From contig PLDZ01000218.1 of assembly GCA_003136295.1 (NCBI GenBank), positions 1 to 6,865 of the forward strand: DNA of 6,865 nucleotides. Reading direction: 5' to 3'. A program made the position numbers and the translations under genes. The stretch comes from Candidatus Dormiibacterota bacterium (GTDB lineage: Bacteria > Chloroflexota > Dormibacteria > Aeolococcales > Aeolococcaceae). This document shows positions 1 through 6,118 of this stretch, piece after piece. The first letter of the stretch is position 1, and every line of letters starts with the position of its first letter. A model generated the notes under the pieces. It saw nothing but the letters and a program-made list of their open reading frames with translations, was not told the DNA's origin and ran no database searches.

Positions 1-107
1 TCGTCCGTCGCTAATACGACCCTCTGGGAGACGGCACGGCTAGACGGTGAGCCATAGTCCGCCCGCTGTCGCCGTCGACCGATAGGCTGAGAACGCCCAA
101 CGAAAGC

Positions 108-1205
108 TCAGCGAACGACTCGTCCCCGCAAGATGATGCGTGCCGGGTGGCGGAGCACCCCGGGATGGTCGCGCGGATCCTCATCGTATCCGACGATATC
201 GGCGGGCGCGCCGTGTTCGAGCCCGCCGAAACCCAGCCAGGATCGTGCAGTCCACGACGCACCGCCGACCGCGACATCTCCCGGCACGCCTGCGGCTACG
301 AGACAATCGACCTCGTCGGCAATGATGCCTGCGGCGCCGTCCGTGCCGGCGAGTATGGCGACACCCGCCTCGTATGCACAGCGGACAAGGTTCGGATGCC
401 GCTCCCAGCCAATGGACTTCCAGCGCCCCCAAGCGTCAGGTTCGGGTGGATGCTGACGCAGGCTGGACTTCGTTCCCGAGAAAGCGCACATCGTCGGCAC
501 GAGCACCATCCCCTGTTCAGCCATGCGGTCGAGTAGATCGAGCCGGAGATGCATGCCGTGCTCCAGCGAGTCCGCTCCGGCGAGAACCGCGGCCGAGCAT
601 CCGTCCTCGTGTTGGCTGTGCACGGCTACGCGACCCCCGATGGCGTGGACGCGCCGGACGATCTCCTGAAGGACATCCGGAGGCACCGTCGGTCCATAGC
701 GCCGGACCGGCTCGTCGTCGAACGACCAATCCGCGATGACCTTGCACCAGCCGCCAGACGCCTGGGCTTCCTCGACCGCGGCGTCGGGGAGCGTCTCCAA
801 ACTCTCGCGACGCCCCCAACCAGGAAAGAATCCTTTCTCTGTGGCAAGCCACGGACCCGCCGATCGTACGCGCGGGAGATCGGGGTCGTCGCCGAACCAC
901 GCCGGCAGACGTCCGGCTGCGCCGGGGGCGCGGATGAGCGTCACGCCGGAATCGCGATGGGCCTCAGCATCTCGCCGCAGCAGGTCATCGTCCAGTGGGT
1001 CGCCGGGCGAGTCCGCGCCCGGATGAGTGTGAACGTCGACCAACCCCGGAAGAAGCCAGCCGCCGTGCATCACGGTCTCGGCGCCAGGGATAGCCTCGTG
1101 CGAAACGCGATCGCCGTCGACCCAGAGATCGAGGACCGCATCACCCGGGAGGGCGACTCCGCGAAGATGTATCGCTTGCGGGCTGGCCTTTTTGTCTACC
1201 ACCAT
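108..1205 (-). CDS. Metal-dependent amidohydrolase family protein (imidazolonepropionase/prolidase-like)
   Basis: A 365-aa cytoplasmic hydrolase of the amidohydrolase superfamily, which hydrolyses amide, amidine or related bonds using one or two metal ions in a TIM barrel; the substrate cannot be told from sequence. An N-terminal beta-sandwich strand region (about 10-50) leads into LLPGLVDVHTHPG with the metal-binding H59-x-H61. Further likely ligands are K155 in GGWCKVIADW (the carboxylated-lysine position), H196 in VAVHSQHE, H216 in SLEHGMH and D289 in LAGTDGA. The C-terminus returns to the sandwich (GAPADIVGYDEDP, then IILRGRVV), so the protein looks complete and of usual length. There is no signal peptide. 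The ATG at 1205 lacks a clear Shine-Dalgarno and the next codon is GTG, so the exact start is uncertain. The gene is divergent from the NTF2-like gene. Nothing recognisable lies in the 107 bases beyond its stop. Confidence 0.9.
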   Translation of the reverse strand: MVVDKKASPQAIHLRGVALPGDAVLDLWVDGDRVSHEAIPGAETVMHGGWLLPGLVDVHTHPGADSPGDPLDDDLLRRDAEAHRDSGVTLIRAPGAAGRLPAWFGDDPDLPRVRSAGPWLATEKGFFPGWGRRESLETLPDAAVEEAQASGGWCKVIADWSFDDEPVRRYGPTVPPDVLQEIVRRVHAIGGRVAVHSQHEDGCSAAVLAGADSLEHGMHLRLDLLDRMAEQGMVLVPTMCAFSGTKSSLRQHPPEPDAWGRWKSIGWERHPNLVRCAYEAGVAILAGTDGAAGIIADEVDCLVAAGVPGDVAVGGASWTARSWLGFGGLEHGAPADIVGYDEDPRDHPGVLRHPARIILRGRVVR

Positions 1206-1464
1206 CCCAGCGGCATGCTACTGCGGAACGGGATAGCCGGGCTGGGCGCCGGGACGCTCAGAAACGGCGACAGGCTGCTCGAACTCGTTCCAACGGCCCG
1301 AAGTGCATCACGGGCGCTGACCGCGCGACATCACTCCGTCAGCCCTCGCAAAAGTGGGGCAGGCCATGTAATGAGCACTCGCTGCCGCCTTCCGTGTGGG
1401 GCACCTCAGCCTGGCTGTATCACTATCATCGCGCTCGCGCCAACCGGGCTGAGTAGGAGGCCTC

Positions 1465-1809
1465 ATGACCACGTCGAGCGACGTCATCGATCGACAGGTG
1501 GCCGCTGCCAACCGACGTGACATTCAGGGGTTTGTCGCCTGCTACGCGCCGGATGCGAAGGTCATACAACCGGACGGCAGCACTCTCGCCTCGGGACGCG
1601 ACCAGATCGGTTCGGTCTACGGCGACATGTTCGAAAACAGTCCGAGCCTGCGCGTAGAGATTCGTAATCGCATCGAAGTGGGAACCGTGGTCATCGACGA
1701 GGAGTTCATCACTGGCTTCGTGGTTCCCGGCAGGCCTACAGAGCTTCACGCGGCCGTCGTCTATCACGTGGCAAACGGCCTAATCCAGGGCGCGCAACTC
1801 GTCAGCTGA
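1465..1809 (+). CDS. NTF2-like / SnoaL-like (ketosteroid isomerase-type fold) protein
   Basis: A 114-aa single-domain protein of the NTF2-like superfamily, a cone-shaped alpha+beta fold used for small-molecule binding, isomerisation or cyclisation. The family pattern is clear: an N-terminal helix ending in AAANRRDIQGFVACYAPDAKV (14-33), then GxxLASGRDQIGSVYGDMF (38-56), then beta strands RVEIRNRIEVGTVVIDEEFITG (63-84) and a final strand pair VVYHVANGLIQGAQLV (98-113). The length is typical for a stand-alone domain. A strong Shine-Dalgarno AGGAGG at 1455-1460 supports the ATG at 1465, although the 4-nt spacing is short. There is no signal peptide, so it is cytoplasmic. It is divergent from the amidohydrolase; a shared pathway is possible but unsupported. 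The specific reaction is unknown. Confidence 0.88.
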   Translation: MTTSSDVIDRQVAAANRRDIQGFVACYAPDAKVIQPDGSTLASGRDQIGSVYGDMFENSPSLRVEIRNRIEVGTVVIDEEFITGFVVPGRPTELHAAVVYHVANGLIQGAQLVS

Positions 1810-2101
1810 GTGCGGGGTACGTCAGGTCGAGCCTGCCGCTCGTCAGGACACCTTCTTTCACATCTACATACCTCCGCTCACCGGCCGTCATCCGACAACA
1901 TTGGACCATCTTGGTGTATTCGCCCCTCTCTCCTACAGCCAATCGAGTCATGCCGCGTTAGGTTCACCAAACCTGGATCCGCCGGATTCGTATTGCGTGT
2001 CATCGTATTCGCGAACGACGCCTGCCGTCGCTTGGCTCACGAGATGACACCTTCGCTGACACCCATGCTTCACTGATCGCGGATGCCGGGTGGCGCGGCG
2101 C
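1810..2101. other. Gene-free stretch between convergent genes
   Basis: These 292 bases separate the 3' ends of the NTF2-like gene and the sigma-operon membrane gene. They are visibly poorer in G+C than the flanking genes. No reading frame here has a recognisable protein or third-position GC bias. Only very short stems are visible (for example AGGTT with AACCT near 1960-1974), with no adjoining T-tract, so no convincing intrinsic terminator can be named for either gene. Confidence 0.5.
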
Positions 2102-2986
2102 CTAGGGAGCGCGGAACCGAAGTGAGTCGACGACTTGCTCCAATTCCGCCCGGTCACCTTGGGAGGTATTCGGTGAGTAGGTGGCGTCAACGACCAGTCG
2201 CTGCCCGTTGACGTCGAGGACCCACAACTGGTCGACCTGGCCCGGGACCTCCTCATAGCGGTAGCCCACGCCGTACGCATACCAGCTGTTGAAATTGTGA
2301 TCGCCAGACACGACGTCGCAGGCGTCGAACTCGCTCCACGCGCTCGACTTCATGTCCGCGGGCACCGACCACTCGAGATATTTGCCCGCGTACCCGGCGA
2401 GGGTCACGTCGGTCGGCGTGGTGGCGTTGCGCGTCTTCTGGGCGACCAGCGCGGCAACGAGGTTCGCGACGCCCGGCCCCGGGTCGAACGCCTGGCCCTG
2501 CCAGTGGCACGGGTCGCGGTAGACCTCTCCCACGTCCCACACAGTGACGCCCAACACGGGCTCGGAGGCTGGGGTCACGATGAAGTTGCCGGCCTGCTCG
2601 AACCAGCCTTTGGGCACGACCACGGTGTACTCGGGATAGCTGTTGCCCGACGCCAGCACCAAAGCTGCGTGCCTCCCGGCCGTGAGTGCCGTGACGCCGG
2701 GACTGAACGTGGGAGCGGGCGTGGACTTGGGGCTCGGCGTCGACGCGGGCTGGATCGTCGGCGTCGGTGAGGTGGCACGGTGACCGCTCAACTCAATCGC
2801 GAACAGCCCTATCGCCGCCGCTATTGCGGCAACCGCGGCAATGGCGACGAGACGACTGAGCACCTTATGGCGCGAGCGAGACGCCGGCGCCGTGATCAGG
2901 CCGAGGCTTGGCGGCGGATCCTGAGTCTTGATGTGGTCGTATAGAGCCCGCAGCTTTCGGTCCACTTCGGACTCAATGTCAAGCAT
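2102..2986 (-). CDS. Single-pass membrane protein, probable anti-sigma/sensor partner of the ECF sigma factor
   Basis: A 294-aa protein. It has a short charged cytoplasmic N-terminus (1-42, including EVDRKLRALYDHIKTQDPPP), one transmembrane helix (about 43-66, LSRLVAIAAVAAIAAAIGLFAI), a Ser/Thr/Pro-rich linker (about 70-96) and an extracytoplasmic domain of about 195 residues. That domain ends in a strand-helix segment (VVDATYSPNTSQGDRAELEQVVDSLRF) common in small secreted actinobacterial and chloroflexotal proteins. C160 and C223 are the only outer-domain cysteines and could form a disulfide. The start at 2986 is chosen because AAAGGAG lies 7 nt upstream (2994-3000) and the ATG overlaps the sigma stop by 8 nt (ATGCTTGA), implying translational coupling. 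The role as anti-sigma factor is inferred from topology and operon position. No zinc-binding HxxxCxxC anti-sigma motif is present, so it would be a non-ZAS type. It could instead be a surface protein merely co-expressed with the sigma factor. Confidence 0.82.
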   Translation of the reverse strand: MLDIESEVDRKLRALYDHIKTQDPPPSLGLITAPASRSRHKVLSRLVAIAAVAAIAAAIGLFAIELSGHRATSPTPTIQPASTPSPKSTPAPTFSPGVTALTAGRHAALVLASGNSYPEYTVVVPKGWFEQAGNFIVTPASEPVLGVTVWDVGEVYRDPCHWQGQAFDPGPGVANLVAALVAQKTRNATTPTDVTLAGYAGKYLEWSVPADMKSSAWSEFDACDVVSGDHNFNSWYAYGVGYRYEEVPGQVDQLWVLDVNGQRLVVDATYSPNTSQGDRAELEQVVDSLRFRAP

Positions 2987-3479
2987 CGCCGAGCTCCTTT
3001 CGCAATGAGGCCAGCCCGCGCGCGACATGCGTACGCACAGTGCCGGGCCTGCATCCCATGAAATCGGCGGACTCCTCGACCGAGTAGCCGTAGCTGTAGT
3101 TGAGGGTGATCGCTGCCCGCTGCCTAATCGACAGGCGGCGGTACGCACGGTCGACGTCGATGATCTCTGCGGGGCTGCTCTGACCACCGGACGATCCGGT
3201 CGCCTCGAAGAGTTCGAGCGGTGGCCAACCTCGAGCTCGGAGGTGCCGGCGCATGCTGGTGCAGTGGTTGACGCACACACGGGTCAGCCATCGCGCGAGG
3301 TGATCGCTGTCTGAGATGGAGGACCACGACCGCCACGCCTTGAACAGCGTCTCCTGCACCGCGTCCTCTGCCTCGCCCTCGTCCCTCAGGATGGAGAGCG
3401 CGAGTGTGTACAGCCGCCTCGCGTCGGTGGCCACCAGGGCCTCGAACGCCAGCTCGGGCACGGATTCGCTCGTCGACAT
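2979..3479 (-). CDS. ECF-type RNA polymerase sigma factor
   Basis: A 166-aa group IV (extracytoplasmic function) sigma factor that directs RNA polymerase to stress or envelope promoters. Region 2 spans about 12-82 (FEALVATDARRLYTLALSILRD, then the core-binding/-10 segment DAVQETLFKAWRSW at 39-52). A short linker (about 83-112) leads to region 4 (about 113-163), with helix-turn-helix SVEESADFMGCRPGTVRTHVARGLASL for -35 recognition. No regions 1, 3 or C-terminal extension are present. The reading frame is open up to an ATG at 3551, but the extra 24 residues are encoded by the 54-bp promoter-like repeat and lack sigma homology. I therefore prefer the ATG at 3479, just before conserved region 2. 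No clear Shine-Dalgarno precedes it, and a GTG at 3500 is an alternative. It is the first gene of an operon with the overlapping membrane protein. The upstream repeat suggests autoregulation. Confidence 0.92.
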   Translation of the reverse strand: MSTSESVPELAFEALVATDARRLYTLALSILRDEGEAEDAVQETLFKAWRSWSSISDSDHLARWLTRVCVNHCTSMRRHLRARGWPPLELFEATGSSGGQSSPAEIIDVDRAYRRLSIRQRAAITLNYSYGYSVEESADFMGCRPGTVRTHVARGLASLRKELGDA

Positions 3480-3489
3480 CCGGCTGGCT

Positions 3490-3543
3490 GATCCAATCAC
3501 TCCCTTACTAACGCTCTCCGAGGCGATTTTGCTGACATGCGAC
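3490..3543 (-). repeat. 54-bp direct repeat, copy A (upstream of the sigma factor)
   Basis: This matches 5017-5070 in the same orientation at 53 of 54 positions; the only difference is T3517 versus C5044. The copies are offset by 1,527 bp. Similarity stops abruptly at both ends. It begins 10 bp upstream of the preferred sigma-factor start. On the minus strand it carries an ECF-like promoter. No third copy exists in the window. Confidence 0.95.
3508..3537 (-). promoter_or_regulatory. Putative ECF-type promoter of the sigma operon
   Basis: On the minus strand, TGTCAGC (3537-3531) and CGTTAG (3513-3508) are separated by 17 nt. TGTCA-type -35 and CGT-type -10 elements with 16-17 nt spacing are known for some ECF sigma groups. 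The predicted start of transcription is near 3500-3502, about 22 nt before the ATG at 3479. Autoregulation by the sigma factor encoded just downstream is an inference. Confidence 0.55.
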
Positions 3544-3622
3544 CCCGGCATACTAGGCCGCCGCCGCGGTGGGAACTACGTGGTGAGACCCCACACCGCC
3601 GCCTCCACACTCGAAGGAACGT

Positions 3623-3652
3623 GCGAAGGGGCGCTCGAACGCGCCCCTTCGC
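3623..3652 (-). terminator. Hairpin terminator of the haloperoxidase-like gene
   Basis: A perfect 12-bp GC-rich inverted repeat (GCGAAGGGGCGC / GCGCCCCTTCGC) with a 6-nt loop (3635-3640), starting 17 nt beyond the stop of the minus-strand haloperoxidase-like gene. The downstream tract on the minus strand is only weakly T-rich (ACGTTCCTTC), so termination may be partial or factor-assisted. It would insulate the sigma operon from read-through. Confidence 0.72.
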
Positions 3653-3669
3653 TCGGGATCTCTCGCAGC

Positions 3670-4989
3670 TCAGTGCGTCGGCAGGAAGTACCGGTCGAGC
3701 GCCCAGTCGGCAACGTCCCGACCAAGCTCGACGCCGACCTGGCCAGAATCGCGGAAGTGGAGCCCGGCCCAGACGCGGGCATTGACGATCTCGCGATCGA
3801 GGTCTTCGACCGTTGCATAGTGCCGCGATGTTGTCAGCGTCGTGACGTTACGGCCGACCGCACCAGCGATGTCGATCTCGATCCGGTGGGTGTCCAGCAG
3901 CTCCGCCGCCACCTCTGCATCGGAGGAGGTCAGGCAGCCGTGGGCAGCCGGGTACTCGGGATGGTTTGGCGTCGTCAGCAGCGGCGTCCACGTCGGGTCG
4001 GGCGTCGTCCCGGCGTTTCCGTCGATGTCGGCGTGCTGAATCGCGGTCACCGGCCGCCAGAACGTGTAGTAGTACTTCGCGTCGAAGCACGCGATCCCCG
4101 CGTCGCTGTCGGTGAGGTTCGCCATCGCGAGCGCGCGCGCCGTTTCGACGAGGTCGAATCCGTGCGCGCTAGCGAGGTCGCGCTGCGCTTGATTGATCTG
4201 ATTGATCGCGTTCGCGTTCCAGAACTCCGCGATGTTCGTCTGCTCGGCCGTTCTGACCGTGCTTGTTGCGCTGCCGTACGCCTGCAACTCGGCGAGTTGC
4301 GTCGCGTACTTCTTGCTAGTGAGCTGGAGCGGCGGGCCCGGCCGGAACTGGGACGGGCTCTCGAGCATGAACGGCTTCATGAACGCGACCCAGGGCGTCT
4401 GCGCCGACTGGGCCGATGGGGGCGGCGCGAAGATCCAGACACCCGGCGTCAACGGGCCCTGCCCGTATGGAGTCGAGATGGAAGCGTCGCGTCCGTCGCC
4501 CGTTCTGAGCGCGATGATGTCATCCGCTGCAGCCACGCCGATCGCGACGCCGGCGCCCTTGCCCGCGGCGGGAAGGCCGGCAAGATAGGACGTATACGTC
4601 GTCCCCAGCGTCCCTGCCTGCGCCGGGAAGTAGTTGGCGAGGGCGGTGTAGGAGGCTGCGGCGACTGCCGCGTCGGGTGAAGCGCCTGCCTTGTCCACCG
4701 GCGCTCTGAAGTGGTGGTACGGCTGATAGCGCCCCTCGATCTTCGTGACGGCGTCGTAGACGGACGCCTGAACGTAGGACATGTAGATGAGGCCCTCGAC
4801 TTGGGTAATCGCCGGCGTCGCGGCTCGCACCGTGTTCACCGCGATTACGTTCCAGTCGGCTGCGGTGGCCGCCGATCCCTCGGAGGCGCCCTGCGCGTTG
4901 GTCGACGCGCCGGCGAATGCCGCGATGGCGAGGACCATGCTCGTAGCCAGTCCGGTCAGTCTCAGCGCAGCGGTTCCCGGTGGTTTCAT
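3670..4989 (-). CDS. Secreted vanadium-dependent haloperoxidase / PAP2-type phosphatase family protein
   Basis: A 439-aa exported protein of the vanadium haloperoxidase/PAP2 acid phosphatase superfamily. Relatives oxidise halides with peroxide or hydrolyse phosphoesters. Residues 1 to about 30 form a signal peptide (basic start, hydrophobic TGLATSMVLAIAAFAGA, AGA at 26-28). Most of the chain is a helical bundle. The anion-binding site is near the C-terminus: K305-x6-R312-P in DAKYYYTFWRP, then HPEYPAAH with H350, then ARVWAGLHF with R405 and H411. The family signature is KX6RP, PSGH, SRX5HX3D. Here PSGH is PAAH, SR is AR, and the acid after the second His is at +3 (D414) rather than +4, a pattern I associate with bacterial secreted homologues. 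GAGGAAGGG at 4996-5004, 6 nt before the ATG, supports the start. Upstream lies repeat copy B with an ECF-like promoter; downstream is a hairpin terminator, so it is probably monocistronic. Vanadate use and substrate are not proven. Confidence 0.9.
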   Translation of the reverse strand: MKPPGTAALRLTGLATSMVLAIAAFAGASTNAQGASEGSAATAADWNVIAVNTVRAATPAITQVEGLIYMSYVQASVYDAVTKIEGRYQPYHHFRAPVDKAGASPDAAVAAASYTALANYFPAQAGTLGTTYTSYLAGLPAAGKGAGVAIGVAAADDIIALRTGDGRDASISTPYGQGPLTPGVWIFAPPPSAQSAQTPWVAFMKPFMLESPSQFRPGPPLQLTSKKYATQLAELQAYGSATSTVRTAEQTNIAEFWNANAINQINQAQRDLASAHGFDLVETARALAMANLTDSDAGIACFDAKYYYTFWRPVTAIQHADIDGNAGTTPDPTWTPLLTTPNHPEYPAAHGCLTSSDAEVAAELLDTHRIEIDIAGAVGRNVTTLTTSRHYATVEDLDREIVNARVWAGLHFRDSGQVGVELGRDVADWALDRYFLPTH

Positions 4990-5016
4990 TCGAAGCCCTT
5001 CCTCGTGGTCGATTCG

Positions 5017-5070
5017 GATCCAATCACTCCCTTACTAACGCTCCCCGAGGCGATTTTGCTGACATGCGAC
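5017..5070 (-). repeat. 54-bp direct repeat, copy B (upstream of the haloperoxidase-like gene)
   Basis: Second copy of the 54-bp element, 53/54 identical to 3490-3543 and in the same orientation. It lies 27 bp upstream of the haloperoxidase-like ATG. Its outer edge at 5070/5071 coincides with the start of the BNR-like coding remnant on the other strand. Confidence 0.95.
5035..5064 (-). promoter_or_regulatory. Putative ECF-type promoter of the haloperoxidase-like gene
   Basis: TGTCAGC (5064-5058) and CGTTAG (5040-5035) on the minus strand with a 17-nt spacer, the same elements and spacing as upstream of the sigma factor. Predicted transcription start is near 5028, giving a leader of about 38 nt that includes the GAGGAAGGG ribosome binding site. 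Confidence 0.55.
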
Positions 5071-5292
5071 GCTCTGACCGCGTTCATCTTCGACCCGTTG
5101 GATGAGATGAAGGTGACCACCAACGCGGGGCGGACCTATGGCGACATGCGGGAACTCGACGGCGCCGTGTGGGCCGGTTTCACCGACGCCGAGGTCGGCT
5201 ATGTGATCGTCAATGAACATCCTGGCGGTGCGGTGCGACTGTGGCGCACGGCTGATGCCGGCGCCGAACGGTCAATGATTTCGCTCCCCTAG
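5071..5292 (+). pseudogene. C-terminal remnant of a BNR/Ycf48-like beta-propeller protein
   Basis: The frame ending at TAG 5290-5292 reads like the last blades of a BNR/sialidase-type repeat protein: VTTNAGRTYGDM, then VWAGFTDAEVGYVIVNEHPG, then VRLWRTADAGAE and SLP. These echo the repeated TTDGGxTW and GFxDxxxGY pattern of exported propellers. Third codon positions are GC-rich, as in real genes. An ATG at 5107 would give only 61 residues with a poor ribosome binding site, and no signal peptide or complete propeller is present. Coding-like sequence begins directly at the edge of repeat copy B, so the 5' part was probably lost or displaced by recombination there. It could alternatively be a small intact gene of unknown function. 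The family assignment rests on visual similarity of a short segment. Confidence 0.45.
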
Positions 5293-5449
5293 TGCGGTGG
5301 TCGTGGTGTTTCCAGCGCAGCTCGCCGCCCCGCCTCTAGCTGACACGTCCCTCTCAGCCCGCTGATGGTCGGCTCACTATCCTGGCGGTGGCGTCTTCGA
5401 GACCGACGACAGCACAGAAACACCTTCCAGAAAGAAGAGGAGATCGACC

Positions 5450-5773
5450 ATGGGCGCAACGCTGAAGCTGACGCATAAAGCTATCGGAGTCGAGGTCCGA
5501 CGTGGCACGTACGACATCGTGGTTGACGGTCAGCGTGCCGGATCGCTCGAAATGAACGACACGATCGAGATACCAATCGAACCTGGACGTCACACCCTGC
5601 AAGTTCGCAGTGGCCGAAACTCCAGCCGAACTCAGACCTTCGGCGCCGCCGACGGCCAAACCGTCGCCTTCCGAGCCACCGGAAAGAGTTTTCTTCCGAT
5701 CTTCCTCGCGTCCTTCGTTGTTCCCAGCCTGGCGCTCCAGCTCCGCCGTACAGTCGAAGATCGATCTCTGTGA
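5450..5773 (+). CDS. Small PEGA-like protein with C-terminal membrane segment, function unknown
   Basis: A 107-aa protein. Residues 1-76 look like a compact all-beta domain resembling PEGA/carboxypeptidase-regulatory folds: RRGTYDIVVDGQRAGSLEMNDTIEIPIEPGRHTLQVRSGRNSS, with the typical G-xx-xxVDGxxxG and EPGxHTLxV strands. Residues 81-98 (FLPIFLASFVVPSLALQL) are a hydrophobic segment ending in RR, consistent with one membrane pass or membrane association. No N-terminal signal is present, so the beta domain is probably cytoplasmic. Similar small proteins occur widely in high-GC Gram-positive bacteria without an assigned function (recalled, not searched). GAGGAG at 5437-5442, 7 nt before the ATG, firmly supports the start. 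It is a single gene; the 157 bp before it hold no clear promoter. Confidence 0.85.
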   Translation: MGATLKLTHKAIGVEVRRGTYDIVVDGQRAGSLEMNDTIEIPIEPGRHTLQVRSGRNSSRTQTFGAADGQTVAFRATGKSFLPIFLASFVVPSLALQLRRTVEDRSL

Positions 5774-5927
5774 CGACACCGTCGACGTGCTGAATACGCG
5801 CGAGCCTGAACGGCGCCAGCTCGTGACAACGGTTTTGGGAGAGGGCGGCGCGCCAAGGCTGAAGCATGCCACTGATCGTCAGCAGGTCGCATCAACGGCG
5901 CAAGACTGCGCGTCCCGTCGGCGAGGC
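5774..5927. other. Gene-free stretch
   Basis: Between the PEGA-like gene and the possible small membrane ORF I see no coding frame with the local codon bias, no RNA gene and no convincing terminator. Together with 5928-6118 this makes 345 bases whose only candidate content is the 42-codon ORF and a 12-bp palindrome. Confidence 0.4.
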
Positions 5928-6056
5928 TCATAGGCGTCCCGCCAACCCTAGGACCATCAGCAGAATGAGGACAACGGCAACCGCCGCCAGCGCAAAGCCT
6001 CGCGGTCCAGAGACGCTCAGTCGAACGACGTGCACGATTTCGAGCTGGACAGCCAT
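5928..6056 (-). CDS. Possible 42-aa single-pass membrane peptide
   Basis: A short frame encoding MAVQLEIVHVVRLSVSG, then a hydrophobic helix (about 21-40, FALAAVAVVLILLMVLGLAG) and RL at the end. The composition suggests a small membrane protein, and it lies downstream of tRNA-Phe on the same strand, so it could be on the tRNA transcript. No convincing Shine-Dalgarno precedes the ATG at 6056. Third positions are only mildly GC-rich, and a hydrophobic frame of this length can arise by chance. No family is recognised. Confidence 0.3.
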   Translation of the reverse strand: MAVQLEIVHVVRLSVSGPRGFALAAVAVVLILLMVLGLAGRL

Positions 6057-6118
6057 CCATTTCACACAGATCTGTGGTCGTATTGCGCTCACAAGGTGCA
6101 GATTGGTATTCGAAAAGG

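Noticed and set aside
549..1520. Plus-strand open frame of 323 codons over the amidohydrolase
   Set aside because: It is antisense to a gene with a full set of metal-binding motifs; its composition is typical of a shadow frame, and it runs into the NTF2-like gene in another frame.
3490..3543. The repeat read on the plus strand gives the same peptide (DPITPLLTL...EAILLTCD) in both copies, suggesting a coding repeat
   Set aside because: The only difference changes an amino acid (Ser/Pro), neither frame has a suitable start or similar flanks, and the minus-strand promoter reading explains position and orientation better.
3316..4680. Long plus-strand open frame of 454 codons across the sigma factor and the haloperoxidase-like gene
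   Set aside because: It is antisense to two well-supported genes, has arginine-rich low-complexity content, and has no recognisable domain. Its openness follows from the GC-rich codons of the opposite strand.
5219..5390. 12-bp repeat ATCCTGGCGGTG at 5219 and 5379
   Set aside because: About one exact 12-mer match is expected by chance in a window of this size, more in GC-rich DNA.
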